Translations under genes and position numbers: made by a program
NCBI RefSeq assembly: GCF_026723765.1
Contig: NZ_CP113524.1
Location: 2,465,001-2,529,000, forward strand
Direction of reading: 5' to 3'
Source of the DNA: Lacrimispora xylanolytica
Lineage (GTDB): Bacteria > Bacillota > Clostridia > Lachnospirales > Lachnospiraceae
DNA length: 64,000 nt
The notes under the pieces: generated by a model
Database searches by the model: none
What the model was told of the DNA's origin: nothing
Seen by the model: only the letters and a program-made list of their open reading frames with translations
In this document: positions 34,574 through 43,287 of the stretch, piece by piece
Layout of the letters: each line of letters starts with the position of its first letter
How positions within the stretch are numbered: the first letter of the stretch is position 1

Positions 34574-35374
34574 CTAACGTAAAAAAGTAATTGCCAAATA
34601 AATAGCAGGTGCTGTAAAAAGCATGCTGTCGAAACGATCTAAAATTCCCCCATGACCTGGAATCAGCTTTCCATAATCCTTCACTTGATGGTTTCTCTTG
34701 ATTGCAGATGCAGCCAGGTCACCGATCTGTGAAATAAGGGCTGCCACAGCACAAGCCAGCATACAGGTGAATATCGGAGTACTAAGCCCTATCATGGATT
34801 CGCCAAAGACACCGGCATACAAGGAGCCTAATAGTGCAGCTCCCACCACGCCTCCGATAGCGCCCTCAATGGATTTATGAGGACTGAGGACCGGGGCTAA
34901 ACGGTGTTTTCCAATCAAACTTCCTACACAGTAAGCACAGGTATCACTCCCCCAAGAGCTTAAAAATACCAGCCACACCAGGTACTTTCCATCTTCCATA
35001 GATCTGACCTGATATAAATAAGAAAGCATCACAGCGACATAGAATAAACCTAAAAAAGCTACCGACACCTCTTCCAGCTGAAATTTAGGGAAAGCAAACA
35101 CATAGATGCTCATAAGAATCATCAAAAATCCTACTGATAATAAAAGCATCTTGTCTTCCATATGAAACCACAGCAATCCATAATAAGCGATTACTGCCAA
35201 ATATCCCATATACCCCAATAAGTTTCGTTGTATCTTCATCACGCGATACAATTCAAACAAACCGATGAGAGAAATGGAAACGGTCGTTACAAACAGCAAA
35301 ATCCCTCCGCTGCCCACTGTTAAAAGAGCAATCAGCACAAGTATTATACCGCTTATGAGTCTGATCGTAAACAT
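34574..35374 (-). CDS. cdsA: Phosphatidate cytidylyltransferase
   Basis: Integral membrane enzyme (266 aa) making CDP-diacylglycerol from phosphatidate and CTP, the branch point of phospholipid synthesis. Seven or eight hydrophobic segments are visible. The family signature near the C-terminus reads KRNHQVKDYGKLIPGHGGILDRFDS. The upstream metal-binding SPHKSIEGAIGG is present too. GGGGGAGG precedes the ATG. It lies 19 bases after uppS in the cell-envelope part of the block. Confidence 0.96.
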   Translation of the reverse strand: MFTIRLISGIILVLIALLTVGSGGILLFVTTVSISLIGLFELYRVMKIQRNLLGYMGYLAVIAYYGLLWFHMEDKMLLLSVGFLMILMSIYVFAFPKFQLEEVSVAFLGLFYVAVMLSYLYQVRSMEDGKYLVWLVFLSSWGSDTCAYCVGSLIGKHRLAPVLSPHKSIEGAIGGVVGAALLGSLYAGVFGESMIGLSTPIFTCMLACAVAALISQIGDLAASAIKRNHQVKDYGKLIPGHGGILDRFDSMLFTAPAIYLAITFLR

Positions 35375-35393
35375 CGCGTTACCTCCCCCTGAA

Positions 35394-36116
35394 TCACTTT
35401 ACTCCCCCGAATCTTCGTTCCCTGTTATTGTACGCCGCAATTGCCTTTTTCATTTCTTCCATATTAAAATCAGGCCAATAGCAATCAGTAACATAGAGCT
35501 CCGTATAGGCAAGCTGCCATAACAGATAATTAGACAGCCTTAATTCCCCGCTGGTACGAATTAACAAATCAGGATCTGGTACCTCAGCGGTATCCAGATA
35601 AGACTGAAACAGCTTCTCATCCATATCTTCCGGCAATATCTTTCCATCTCTCACATCTTTCATAGCTTTTTTAGCTGCGCGGACGATCTCATCACGGCCG
35701 CCGTAATTTACTGCTATCACAAAAGTCAGGCCAGTATTGTCTTTTGTCTCCCTCTCCAGCTTGTTAAGACCTTCCACAATATCCTGATCAAATCGTTCCC
35801 GATCACCAATCATCTTAACACGAACATTATTGGATTTTGCAACCTTTAACAGTCTCACCATGTAGTATCGAAAAAGCTGCATCAGCGCTCCCACCTCGTC
35901 AGAAGAACGCTTCCAGTTCTCAGTGGAAAAACCATATACCGTTAAATATTTAATTCCAAGTCTGGCTGCATCCTCAACTGTTTTCTCTACAGTCACACAG
36001 CCTTCTTTATGTCCCAAACTTCTGGGAAGTCCTCTTTTCTTGGCCCACCTGCCATTCCCATCTAATATGATAGCAACATGCTCTGGTATCACCATTCCCT
36101 GTATCTTATCTTCCAT
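35394..36116 (-). CDS. uppS: Undecaprenyl diphosphate synthase
   Basis: Cis-prenyltransferase making C55-PP, the lipid carrier for peptidoglycan. 240 aa from ATG 36116, where AAGGAG lies 9 bases upstream; the frame extends further but without a ribosome site. Motifs are HVAIILDGNGRWAKKRGLPR (diphosphate-binding Asp and Arg), YGFSTENWKRS, and the C-terminal DLLIRTSGELRLSNYLLWQ. The usual place downstream of frr is kept. Confidence 0.97.
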   Translation of the reverse strand: MEDKIQGMVIPEHVAIILDGNGRWAKKRGLPRSLGHKEGCVTVEKTVEDAARLGIKYLTVYGFSTENWKRSSDEVGALMQLFRYYMVRLLKVAKSNNVRVKMIGDRERFDQDIVEGLNKLERETKDNTGLTFVIAVNYGGRDEIVRAAKKAMKDVRDGKILPEDMDEKLFQSYLDTAEVPDPDLLIRTSGELRLSNYLLWQLAYTELYVTDCYWPDFNMEEMKKAIAAYNNRERRFGGVK

Positions 36117-36181
36117 TTTAAATCGCTCCTTATAAAACACAAAACAGGACAGGCAAAAAGCCTGCCCCCCTGTTCAAAATT

Positions 36182-36736
36182 TTATACCGTAAGAAGATCT
36201 TTAGACTTCTCATCAATCGCTTTATCGATCTGCGCGATCATCTTATCTGTTAACTTCTGGATCTTATCTTCTGCATCAGCCTGCTCGTCCTCAGATATCT
36301 CCTCTGCCTTTAACTGCTTCTTAAACGCATCATTGGCATCGCGGCGGATATTGCGGATAGCGATCTTTGCATTCTCGCCCTTCTTTTTCACATCCTTCAC
36401 CAGCTCTTTTCTGCGTTCCTCTGTAAGCTCTGGGAATACAAGACGAATTACGTTTCCGTCATTTGTTGGATTAATGCCTAAATCAGAAGTAAGAATCGCT
36501 TTCTCAATGGCCTTTAACAAGCTCTTTTCCCATGGCTGGATTATAATCATACGTGCTTCTGGAATGGTAACATTACCAACCTGCTGAAGGGGAGTTGGCG
36601 TACCGTAGTAATCAACTCTTATTCTGTCCAACACATGAGGATTGGCACGTCCAGCACGAATGGCCATAAAATCATTCTCCAGTGCTTTTAATGTCTTATT
36701 CATCTTCTCGTCGTAAACCTGTAAAATTTCCTGCAT
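36182..36736 (-). CDS. frr: Ribosome recycling factor
   Basis: Splits post-termination ribosomes together with EF-G. 184 aa, matching the family length of about 185 when started at ATG 36736, where AGGAGG is 5 bases upstream. Visible motifs are AIRAGRANPHVLDRIRVDYYGTPTPL (quoted in part: RAGRANPHVLDRI) and the C-terminal coiled-coil domain with many Lys/Glu residues. Thirteen bases separate it from pyrH. Confidence 0.97.
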   Translation of the reverse strand: MQEILQVYDEKMNKTLKALENDFMAIRAGRANPHVLDRIRVDYYGTPTPLQQVGNVTIPEARMIIIQPWEKSLLKAIEKAILTSDLGINPTNDGNVIRLVFPELTEERRKELVKDVKKKGENAKIAIRNIRRDANDAFKKQLKAEEISEDEQADAEDKIQKLTDKMIAQIDKAIDEKSKDLLTV

Positions 36737-36749
36737 ATCGTCCTCCTGG

Positions 36750-37451
36750 TTATGCGGTAACAATCGTACCGTTTATTTTTCCCTGCATGGCATTGGCAAT
36801 GCCATCTTTTTCATTCAAGCTGAATACCGCAAGCGGCATCTTATTTTCCATACACATAATGGAAGCAGTCAGATCAATCACTCCAAGCTGCTTATCTATT
36901 ACTTCCTGAATTGTAATCTTATCATACTTTACAGCATTGGGATTGATCTTAGGATCGCTGTCATATACACCATCTATGGCCTTAGCCAGAAGAATACAGT
37001 CTGCTTCCATCTCAATCGCACGCAGTGCAATTCCAGTATCCGTAGAGAAATAAGGATGACCGGTTCCGCCGGCAAAGAATACTACCTTACCCTCTGCAAA
37101 ATACTTATTGGCTCTGTCTTTGGAAAAAAGCTCTGTCATGGAACCACATGAAAAAGGTGTCAAGATCTCAGCGCCCATCCCCTCATTCCGGAAAATCTCC
37201 GAAACATAAATACAGTTCATGATAGTAGCCAGCATTCCGATCTGGTCCGCCTTCGTTCTGTCAATGGCATTACTGGTTCTTCCTCTCCAGAAGTTCCCTC
37301 CGCCGATAACAATGCCCACCTGGACGCCTGCATCAACGGATATCTTAACCTGCCGTGCAACTTCTTTCACCGTAGACTCATCATAGCCGGTCTTCTCTGC
37401 TCCGGCAAGAGCCTCACCGCTGAGTTTTAATAATACACGTCTTGGATTCAT
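36750..37451 (-). CDS. pyrH: UMP kinase
   Basis: Bacterial hexameric UMP kinase (UMP + ATP to UDP), 233 aa, of the amino-acid-kinase fold. Motifs are VLLKLSGEAL, VIGGGNFWRG, the FFAGGTGHPYFSTDTGIALRA substrate segment (in part), and KAIDGVYDSDPK. In most Firmicutes it follows tsf directly. Here an oligopeptide transporter operon of about 8 kb lies in between, and pyrH has its own promoter, so the lower half of the block is transcribed independently. Confidence 0.97.
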   Translation of the reverse strand: MNPRRVLLKLSGEALAGAEKTGYDESTVKEVARQVKISVDAGVQVGIVIGGGNFWRGRTSNAIDRTKADQIGMLATIMNCIYVSEIFRNEGMGAEILTPFSCGSMTELFSKDRANKYFAEGKVVFFAGGTGHPYFSTDTGIALRAIEMEADCILLAKAIDGVYDSDPKINPNAVKYDKITIQEVIDKQLGVIDLTASIMCMENKMPLAVFSLNEKDGIANAMQGKINGTIVTA

Positions 37452-37489
37452 AACCTTAACTCTCCTGTACTTTTGTATTGTCTTAAAAG

Positions 37490-37518
37490 ATTATAGCATA
37501 CTTTTAGAAGGTTGGAAA
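37490..37518 (-). promoter_or_regulatory. Promoter of the pyrH-polC block
   Basis: On the minus strand, -35 TTTCCA (37513-37518), 17-base spacer, -10 TATAAT (37490-37495), about 39 bases before pyrH and just past the opp terminator. Confidence 0.7.
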
Positions 37519-37533
37519 GAGGTATTTCCCCGC

Positions 37534-37560
37534 AAAAAACCCGGGAAATAAATTCCCGGG
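37534..37560 (-). terminator. Terminator of the distal oppA gene
   Basis: On the minus strand CCCGGGAA pairs with TTCCCGGG around a short loop, followed by TTTTTTG. It isolates pyrH from the opp region. Confidence 0.92.
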
Positions 37561-37582
37561 CATCTCATATCAATTTTTTCTC

Positions 37583-39265
37583 TTATTCCATGGTAGCATA
37601 CTGGAAGAACCAGTAACCAAATGGGGAATACCATGTTCCTTTTAACTTTGTATTCTGTAACCAGAATTCATTTCTATAGTTAAGCGGAGCAATCGCTGCA
37701 TCTTCAAGAATCATATTTTCTGCTTCATGAAGTTTTGCATAATGCTCTTTTACATCGAGAGTAGCATTGGCTTCATCAAGCAGTTTATCAAGTTCTGGGT
37801 TCTTATACTGAGCACTATTATTACCACTTGTTGATTTCAATAAGTTCAGCAGATTGGAAGGATCATCATAATCAAGACTCCATGCATCCCGTGCTGTGAG
37901 ATAATCTCCTGCACGGCGGGTTGGTGCAAAGGTTCCCCATTCCACGATTTTAATGTCCATGTTAACGCCAAGTTCCTTCCAGCAGTTCTGTAAATACTCT
38001 GCCACTGCCTTATTATGACCTGCATCATTGGTCATATATTCAACTACCGGAAATCCCTTTCCATCAGGATATCCAGCTTTTGCAAGAAGCTCCTTAGCCT
38101 TTTTTAAATCTTCTTCATGATTTTTAATATTAAAGAAATCTCCGCCGTTATTTTTCCTGGTCACATCCTCAAAATAAGTTCCGCTTTCCGCATCACTGAC
38201 ACCTTGAGGTACAAAGTTTCCTGCAGGAGCGCCGATTCCCTGCATGACTGTATTTGATACATAATCCCGGTCAATGGCCAGACTCAGAGCTTTACGGACA
38301 TCCGGATTAGTAAAAGGCTCTTTCTGATTATTAAAATCTAAATAAGAAACTCCAACGTTAGGTGCTACATGAAATTCCTCATTGCCCTGAAGAGAAGGAA
38401 TTTCCTCTGTAGGAACATCCTTAATCATAGCCACTTCTCCAGTCCGGTATGCACTGTAAGCTGCGTTAGCATCTTCCATTAAAACAAATTTCAAAGTATT
38501 AATAGTAACTTTATCTGCGTTCCAGTAATTATCGTTCTTAGCAAAAGTGACATGAGAACCTGGAACCCACTCAATCATCTTTAAGGGACCATTAGAAATA
38601 TAAGTTTCAGGCTTTAAACTCCACTGCTCCCCGTTAGCCTCTACAGACGTCTTCTGTACAGGAACCATGGTTGCATGAGTTACAATCTTTATAAAATACA
38701 CGCAGGGAACAGATAACTCTACTACAAAGGTTTTATCATCCGGCGCGGAAACGCCAAGAGCGTCGATATTTCCAGCTGCGGCCTCCTGATACCCCTTTAC
38801 ATATCCTAACATATCTTCTCCATATGGAGCTGCAACATTAGGATCTGAAAGCCGTTTCCATGAGAAAACGAAGTCGTTTGCAGTTAAGGGAGTACCATCA
38901 CTCCACTTTAAACCATCACGCAAATGAAAGGTATAAGTAAGCCCGTCATCTGACACCTCATAAGATTCTGCTTGTCCCGGTACAATCTTATTATCCTTGT
39001 CTACAATCAACAGTGTTTCAAAGGCATGCATAATCATGTTGGCACTGTCAGCTGCACTGTTTAAGGCAGGATCAATGGTTTCAGGGTCTGGTCCAACCTG
39101 TACTGCGAGATCAAGACCTGCAGTTCCGCCCTTCGGAGCAGTTGTTTCCCCGTTTGCTGCTGAAGTTGCGCCCTTTGATGGTTCAGCCGCTTTATTCCCA
39201 CCGCAAGCAGAAAGAATAAGGCTGGATACCATTACCGCAACTAAAAAAAGTGACTTCTTTTTCAT
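37583..39265 (-). CDS. oppA: Oligopeptide ABC transporter, substrate-binding lipoprotein (distal copy)
   Basis: A 560-aa extracytoplasmic lipoprotein. The signal peptide ends in the lipobox LILSACGG (Cys21), followed by a Ser/Thr/Gly linker. The SBP_bac_5 domain is typical: VQVGPDPETIDPALNSA, LKWSDGTPLTANDFVFSWKR and ALSLAIDRDYV. It closely resembles the preceding oppA, so this is a tandem duplication. It stands behind that gene's terminator, with an inverted repeat in its upstream region, so it can be expressed separately. It would bring peptides to OppBCDF. AGGAGG lies before the ATG. Confidence 0.93.
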   Translation of the reverse strand: MKKKSLFLVAVMVSSLILSACGGNKAAEPSKGATSAANGETTAPKGGTAGLDLAVQVGPDPETIDPALNSAADSANMIMHAFETLLIVDKDNKIVPGQAESYEVSDDGLTYTFHLRDGLKWSDGTPLTANDFVFSWKRLSDPNVAAPYGEDMLGYVKGYQEAAAGNIDALGVSAPDDKTFVVELSVPCVYFIKIVTHATMVPVQKTSVEANGEQWSLKPETYISNGPLKMIEWVPGSHVTFAKNDNYWNADKVTINTLKFVLMEDANAAYSAYRTGEVAMIKDVPTEEIPSLQGNEEFHVAPNVGVSYLDFNNQKEPFTNPDVRKALSLAIDRDYVSNTVMQGIGAPAGNFVPQGVSDAESGTYFEDVTRKNNGGDFFNIKNHEEDLKKAKELLAKAGYPDGKGFPVVEYMTNDAGHNKAVAEYLQNCWKELGVNMDIKIVEWGTFAPTRRAGDYLTARDAWSLDYDDPSNLLNLLKSTSGNNSAQYKNPELDKLLDEANATLDVKEHYAKLHEAENMILEDAAIAPLNYRNEFWLQNTKLKGTWYSPFGYWFFQYATME

Positions 39266-39281
39266 AGCTCATCCTCCTATA

Positions 39282-39311
39282 AATATCATAATATTGGCAT
39301 CCCATGATATT
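39282..39311 (-). other. 5' leader hairpin of the distal oppA
   Basis: AATATCAT (39282-39289) and ATGATATT (39304-39311) form an 8-base stem just upstream of the ribosome site. It may influence stability or translation. Confidence 0.35.
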
Positions 39312-39350
39312 GCTAAATGTTTTACCAATTTTTTACAGGATATCATATAA

Positions 39351-39387
39351 GAACAATTAAATCAATAAAATATAGATTTAATTGTTC
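39351..39387. promoter_or_regulatory. Perfect inverted repeat upstream of the distal oppA
   Basis: GAACAATTAAATC and GATTTAATTGTTC, 13-base arms around an 11-base AT spacer. It lies between the upstream oppA terminator and the distal oppA leader, where the promoter must be. No T tract follows on either strand. It is a candidate operator. Confidence 0.5.
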
Positions 39388-39429
39388 AATTATTACTAAA
39401 GTATCATTTAATCCTGAGATTTGAGACAC

Positions 39430-39462
39430 AAAAAAACAGCCAGGAAATACTTCCTGACTGTT
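39430..39462 (-). terminator. Terminator of the proximal oppA gene
   Basis: On the minus strand ACAGTCAGGAA pairs with TTCCTGGCTGT, followed by TTTTTTTG. It separates the two oppA copies. Confidence 0.9.
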
Positions 39463-39481
39463 CTTTGTAAGACTTTTATTC

Positions 39482-41173
39482 TTAGTCCATAGTAGCATAC
39501 TGGAAGAACCAGTAGCCGTATGGAGAATGCCATGTTCCTTTTAATTTCGGATTCTGTAACCAGAAATCAGTGTAATAAGCAACTGGAGCAATTGCCGCAT
39601 CTTTCAGAATCATATTCTCAGCTTCGTGAAGCTTTGAGTAATGTTCTTTTTCATCTGCAGTTGTGTTTGCTTCGTCTAACAGCTTATCAAGTTCTGGATT
39701 GCTGTACTTCGCATTGTTGTTACCGCTTGAAGCCATCATTAAGTTCAGCATGTTGGAAGGATCATCATAATCGTAAACCCAACCATCACGAGCTACCTGA
39801 TAATCACCAGCACGACGGGTTGGTGTAAAGGTTGCCCACTCAACAACTTTGATATCTACATTAATGTTAAGTACTTCTTTCCAGCAGCTCTGTAAATACT
39901 CAGCAACTGGTTTGTGGTAACCGGAATCATTAATCATATATTCAATTGTCGGGAAGCCCTGACCATCTGGATAACCAGCTTTTGCAAGAAGTTCTTTTGC
40001 TTTTGCTACATCTGCATCATGATTCTTTAAATCAAAGAAATCTTTGCCGTTAAGCTTTCTTGTTTCATCTTCAAAGAAGCTTCCTGGCTCTACATCAGAA
40101 ATACCAGGTCCAACAAAGTTAGTAGCAGGCATATAAGTTCCCTGCATTACTGTGTTAGCAACGTAATCTCTATCGATTGCAAGGCTTAATGCCATACGAA
40201 CATCAGGATTGTTAAATGGCTCTTTCTGGTTCTGGAAATCAAGGTAGTAGGTACCCATGATAGGTTCTACATGGAAATCTTCTTTTCCTTTCAGACCTGG
40301 AACTTCTTCTGTAGGAACAGTCTTGATCATGGAAACTTCACCTGTCTGGTAAGCACTGTAAGCAGCATTTCCGTCTTCCATAAGAATGAACTTAAGAGTA
40401 TTTAAGGTTACCTTATCTGCATCCCAGTAATTTTCATTCTTAGCGAATGTAATGTGAGATCCTGGAACCCACTCGATCATCTTTAAAGGACCATTAGATA
40501 CATAAGTTTCTGGCTTTAAAGTCCACTGATCACCATTAGCTTCTACAGTAGCCTTTTCAACAGGAACCATGGAGCCATGTGTTACAAGTTTAGAGAAATA
40601 AACACAAGGAGCAGATAATTCTACTACAAATGTATTTTCATCCGGTGCGGAAAGACCAAGAGCATCAAGATTTCCAGCTGCTGCTTCATCGTATCCCTTT
40701 ACATATCCAAGCATATCTCCTGCATATGGTGCTGCTGTCTTAGGATCAGCCAGTCTCTTCCATGAGTAAACAAAATCATTTGCTGTTAAAGGTGTGCCAT
40801 CGCTCCACTTTAACCCTTTGCGAAGGTGGAAGGTATAAGTTAATCCGTCTTCAGATACATCAAAAGACTCTGCCTGACCTGGTACGATCTTGTTCTCAGA
40901 ATCTACAGACAGCAATGTCTCGAATGCATGAAGAATCATGTTTCCACCATCAACCGCACTATTTAAAGCAGGATCGATTGTCTCCGGATCTGGTCCAATC
41001 TGAACTGCAAGATCAAGCCCTTTGGAATTCCCTTCTGCTGGTGCGGTCGTTTCTCCGTTTGCTGCGCTGGTAGCTGCACCAGTTGTTGGCTGAGTAGATT
41101 TACTTCCGCCGCAAGCGGTAAGAATCATGCCTGTTGCCATAACGGCAGCCAATACAAGTGACATTTTTTTCAT
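39482..41173 (-). CDS. oppA: Oligopeptide ABC transporter, substrate-binding lipoprotein (proximal copy)
   Basis: A 563-aa lipoprotein with lipobox GMILTACGG and a low-complexity Ala/Thr/Gly/Glu linker, then the SBP_bac_5 fold (VQIGPDPETIDPALNSA, LKWSDGTPLTANDFVYSWKR, ALSLAIDRDYV). It is very similar to the downstream copy throughout, with differences in the linker and in the FHVEPIMGTYYLDF segment near the ligand pocket. ATG 41173 with AGGAGG 7 bases upstream is preferred over the longer frame. It has its own promoter plus a 12-base hairpin in the leader, allowing more binding protein than permease. Confidence 0.94.
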   Translation of the reverse strand: MKKMSLVLAAVMATGMILTACGGSKSTQPTTGAATSAANGETTAPAEGNSKGLDLAVQIGPDPETIDPALNSAVDGGNMILHAFETLLSVDSENKIVPGQAESFDVSEDGLTYTFHLRKGLKWSDGTPLTANDFVYSWKRLADPKTAAPYAGDMLGYVKGYDEAAAGNLDALGLSAPDENTFVVELSAPCVYFSKLVTHGSMVPVEKATVEANGDQWTLKPETYVSNGPLKMIEWVPGSHITFAKNENYWDADKVTLNTLKFILMEDGNAAYSAYQTGEVSMIKTVPTEEVPGLKGKEDFHVEPIMGTYYLDFQNQKEPFNNPDVRMALSLAIDRDYVANTVMQGTYMPATNFVGPGISDVEPGSFFEDETRKLNGKDFFDLKNHDADVAKAKELLAKAGYPDGQGFPTIEYMINDSGYHKPVAEYLQSCWKEVLNINVDIKVVEWATFTPTRRAGDYQVARDGWVYDYDDPSNMLNLMMASSGNNNAKYSNPELDKLLDEANTTADEKEHYSKLHEAENMILKDAAIAPVAYYTDFWLQNPKLKGTWHSPYGYWFFQYATMD

Positions 41174-41201
41174 AGTTTTTCCTCCTATAAAAGTATTCAT
41201 T

Positions 41202-41239
41202 ATCAGCGCAGTAACACTTTACTCGGCTACTGCGCTGAT
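41202..41239 (-). other. Stable leader hairpin of the proximal oppA
   Basis: ATCAGCGCAGTA and TACTGCGCTGAT form a perfect 12-base stem with a 14-base loop, ending about 28 bases before the start codon. No T tract follows, so it is a stabiliser or a processing site rather than a terminator. Confidence 0.65.
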
Positions 41240-41248
41240 TTATGTTCT

Positions 41249-41277
41249 AGCATATCATAACTATGGGAAAATAGCAA
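41249..41277 (-). promoter_or_regulatory. Internal promoter upstream of the proximal oppA
   Basis: On the minus strand, -35 TTGCTA (41272-41277), 17-base spacer, -10 TATGCT (41249-41254). It starts a transcript at the leader hairpin, just after oppF. Confidence 0.6.
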
Positions 41278-41284
41278 TGAATTT

Positions 41285-42265
41285 TTAGTTCACTTTATCT
41301 AAATGATGACAAGCCGCATAATGACCGGATGTAACCTCTTTCCACTCTGGTTCCTGAGCAGCACAGAGTTCATCTGCATAAGGGCAGCGTGTTCTGAATC
41401 GACATCCAGATGGCGGATTTACAGGGCTTGGCACATCTCCTTCCAATACAATTCGATTGGATTTTCTGCTGAGCTCAGGGTCGGCAATGGGAATCGCAGA
41501 AATTAAGCTCTTTGTATACGGATGAAGGCTGTGGAATGTAAGCTCATAGCTGTCCGCAAGCTCTACCATCTTTCCAAGATACATAACACCGATCCGGTTA
41601 GAGATATGCTTAACGATAGAAAGATCATGGGCAATGAATAAATAAGTAAGTCCACGCTCCTCCTGAAGCTGTTCAAACATGTTAACAACCTGAGCCTGAA
41701 TGGAAACATCCAAAGCTGATACAGGCTCATCACAGACGATAAACTGAGGATCTACTGCCAGGGCTCTTGCAATACCAACACGCTGACGCTGTCCGCCGGA
41801 AAACTCGTGGGGATAACGATTCGCATGCTCTGAGTTAAGGCCTACGGTAGATAGAACAGAGATAATCTGCTCCTGACGGTCTTTTTTATTGGCAGCCAGA
41901 CGATGAATATCAATGGCTTCACCAATAATATCACCTACTGTCATACGGGGATCCAGACTGGCATAAGGATCCTGGAAAACGATCTGCATCTTCCGGCGGT
42001 AAGGAAGCATATTTACTTTTGTTATGTCCTTTCCGTCAAAAAGGATCTTTCCGGATGTCGGCTCATGAAGACGAAGCAGAGTACGGCCAGTAGTGGTCTT
42101 ACCACAACCAGACTCACCTACAAGTCCAAGTGTTTCTCCCTTTTTAATTCCAAAGGATACGTTATCAACAGCTTTTACAACTTTTTTCTCAAACATTTTG
42201 CCACCGGCAACCGGGAAATACTGCTGTAAATTCTGAACTTCTACAAGATACTTATTGTCCATCAT
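41285..42265 (-). CDS. oppF: Oligopeptide ABC transporter ATP-binding protein OppF
   Basis: A 326-aa ATPase. Walker A is GESGCGKTT, the signature is EFSGGQRQRVGIARAL, Walker B is FIVCDEPVSALD, and the switch His is in IAHDLS. The C-terminal oligopeptide-transporter extension with a Cys cluster (GCRFRTRCPYADELCAAQEPEW) is present; in this family it can hold an iron-sulfur cluster. It overlaps oppD by 4 bases, or is adjacent if the second ATG at 42262 is used. Confidence 0.95.
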   Translation of the reverse strand: MMDNKYLVEVQNLQQYFPVAGGKMFEKKVVKAVDNVSFGIKKGETLGLVGESGCGKTTTGRTLLRLHEPTSGKILFDGKDITKVNMLPYRRKMQIVFQDPYASLDPRMTVGDIIGEAIDIHRLAANKKDRQEQIISVLSTVGLNSEHANRYPHEFSGGQRQRVGIARALAVDPQFIVCDEPVSALDVSIQAQVVNMFEQLQEERGLTYLFIAHDLSIVKHISNRIGVMYLGKMVELADSYELTFHSLHPYTKSLISAIPIADPELSRKSNRIVLEGDVPSPVNPPSGCRFRTRCPYADELCAAQEPEWKEVTSGHYAACHHLDKVN

Positions 42266-43272
42266 GCATCTCCCTTCTGAGCCTGTTGTTTTTCAAACTC
42301 CTGTTTCTGCAGAAGCCAGCAGGCACTGTAATGTATATCTGAAACATCCGTATATGGCGGCATCTCACGCAGACAGATCTTCATACAAGCTCTGCATCTT
42401 GGCGCGAAAGGACAGCCAGCAGGAGGATTTAACATATCCACAGGGCTTCCTTCAATTGGCACAAGCTTGTTGTGCTCTTTTTCTGTCAGCTTAGGAATGC
42501 TTCGAATCAGACCTTTTGTATATTCGTGGCTTGGATTATAGAAAATATCGTTGGCATCGCCATACTCTATTACTTTTCCAGCATACATAACCGCAATACG
42601 GTCGCACATATTAGCAACCACACCAAGGTCATGAGTAATCATAATGATAGCCATACCAAGCTTTTCTTTTAATTCCATCATCAATTCCAGAATCTGAGCC
42701 TGAATGGTTACGTCAAGAGCAGTTGTCGGCTCATCAGCAATCAAAAGCTTTGGTTCACAAGCCAAGGCAATGGCAATCATAACACGCTGACGCATACCAC
42801 CGGATAATTCGTGAGGATACTGCTTTAAACGTTTTTCCGGTTCATTGATGCCAACCAGAGTCAATAATTCTTTTGCACGCTCATTGGCCTGAGTTTTATT
42901 CTTATCTGTATGAAGCATGATTACTTCACAGATCTGATTTCCTATAGTGTATACAGGATTTAAGCTGGTCATCGGATCCTGGAAAATGATAGAGATCTCA
43001 TTACCTCTGATTTTTCTCATTTCCTTCTCTGTCATCTGATCAATCTGATGACCGTTAAACTGAAGAGATCCTCCAATCAGACGTCCTGGATAAGCAGTAA
43101 GTCCCATTAAGCTATATGCGGTTACAGATTTACCAGAACCTGACTCACCTACGATGCCAAGAACTTCTCCTTCACGTAAATGAAGGGACACATTATTTAA
43201 AGCCTTAACTTCCCCTGCCGGAGTAAAGAAAGAAAGACGTTCATTTTCAATATTAACTAAATACTCACTCAT
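42262..43272 (-). CDS. oppD: Oligopeptide ABC transporter ATP-binding protein OppD
   Basis: A 336-aa ATPase. Walker A is GESGSGKSV, the signature is ELSGGMRQRVMIAIAL, Walker B is LLIADEPTTALD, and the switch His is in MITHDLG. The C-terminal Cys motif is PFAPRCRACMKICLREMPPY. It works as a heterodimer with OppF. GGAGGAG lies 8 bases upstream of the ATG. It is the third gene of the oppBCDF operon. Confidence 0.95.
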   Translation of the reverse strand: MSEYLVNIENERLSFFTPAGEVKALNNVSLHLREGEVLGIVGESGSGKSVTAYSLMGLTAYPGRLIGGSLQFNGHQIDQMTEKEMRKIRGNEISIIFQDPMTSLNPVYTIGNQICEVIMLHTDKNKTQANERAKELLTLVGINEPEKRLKQYPHELSGGMRQRVMIAIALACEPKLLIADEPTTALDVTIQAQILELMMELKEKLGMAIIMITHDLGVVANMCDRIAVMYAGKVIEYGDANDIFYNPSHEYTKGLIRSIPKLTEKEHNKLVPIEGSPVDMLNPPAGCPFAPRCRACMKICLREMPPYTDVSDIHYSACWLLQKQEFEKQQAQKGDA

Positions 43273-43287
43273 CAGTTCTCTCCTCCT

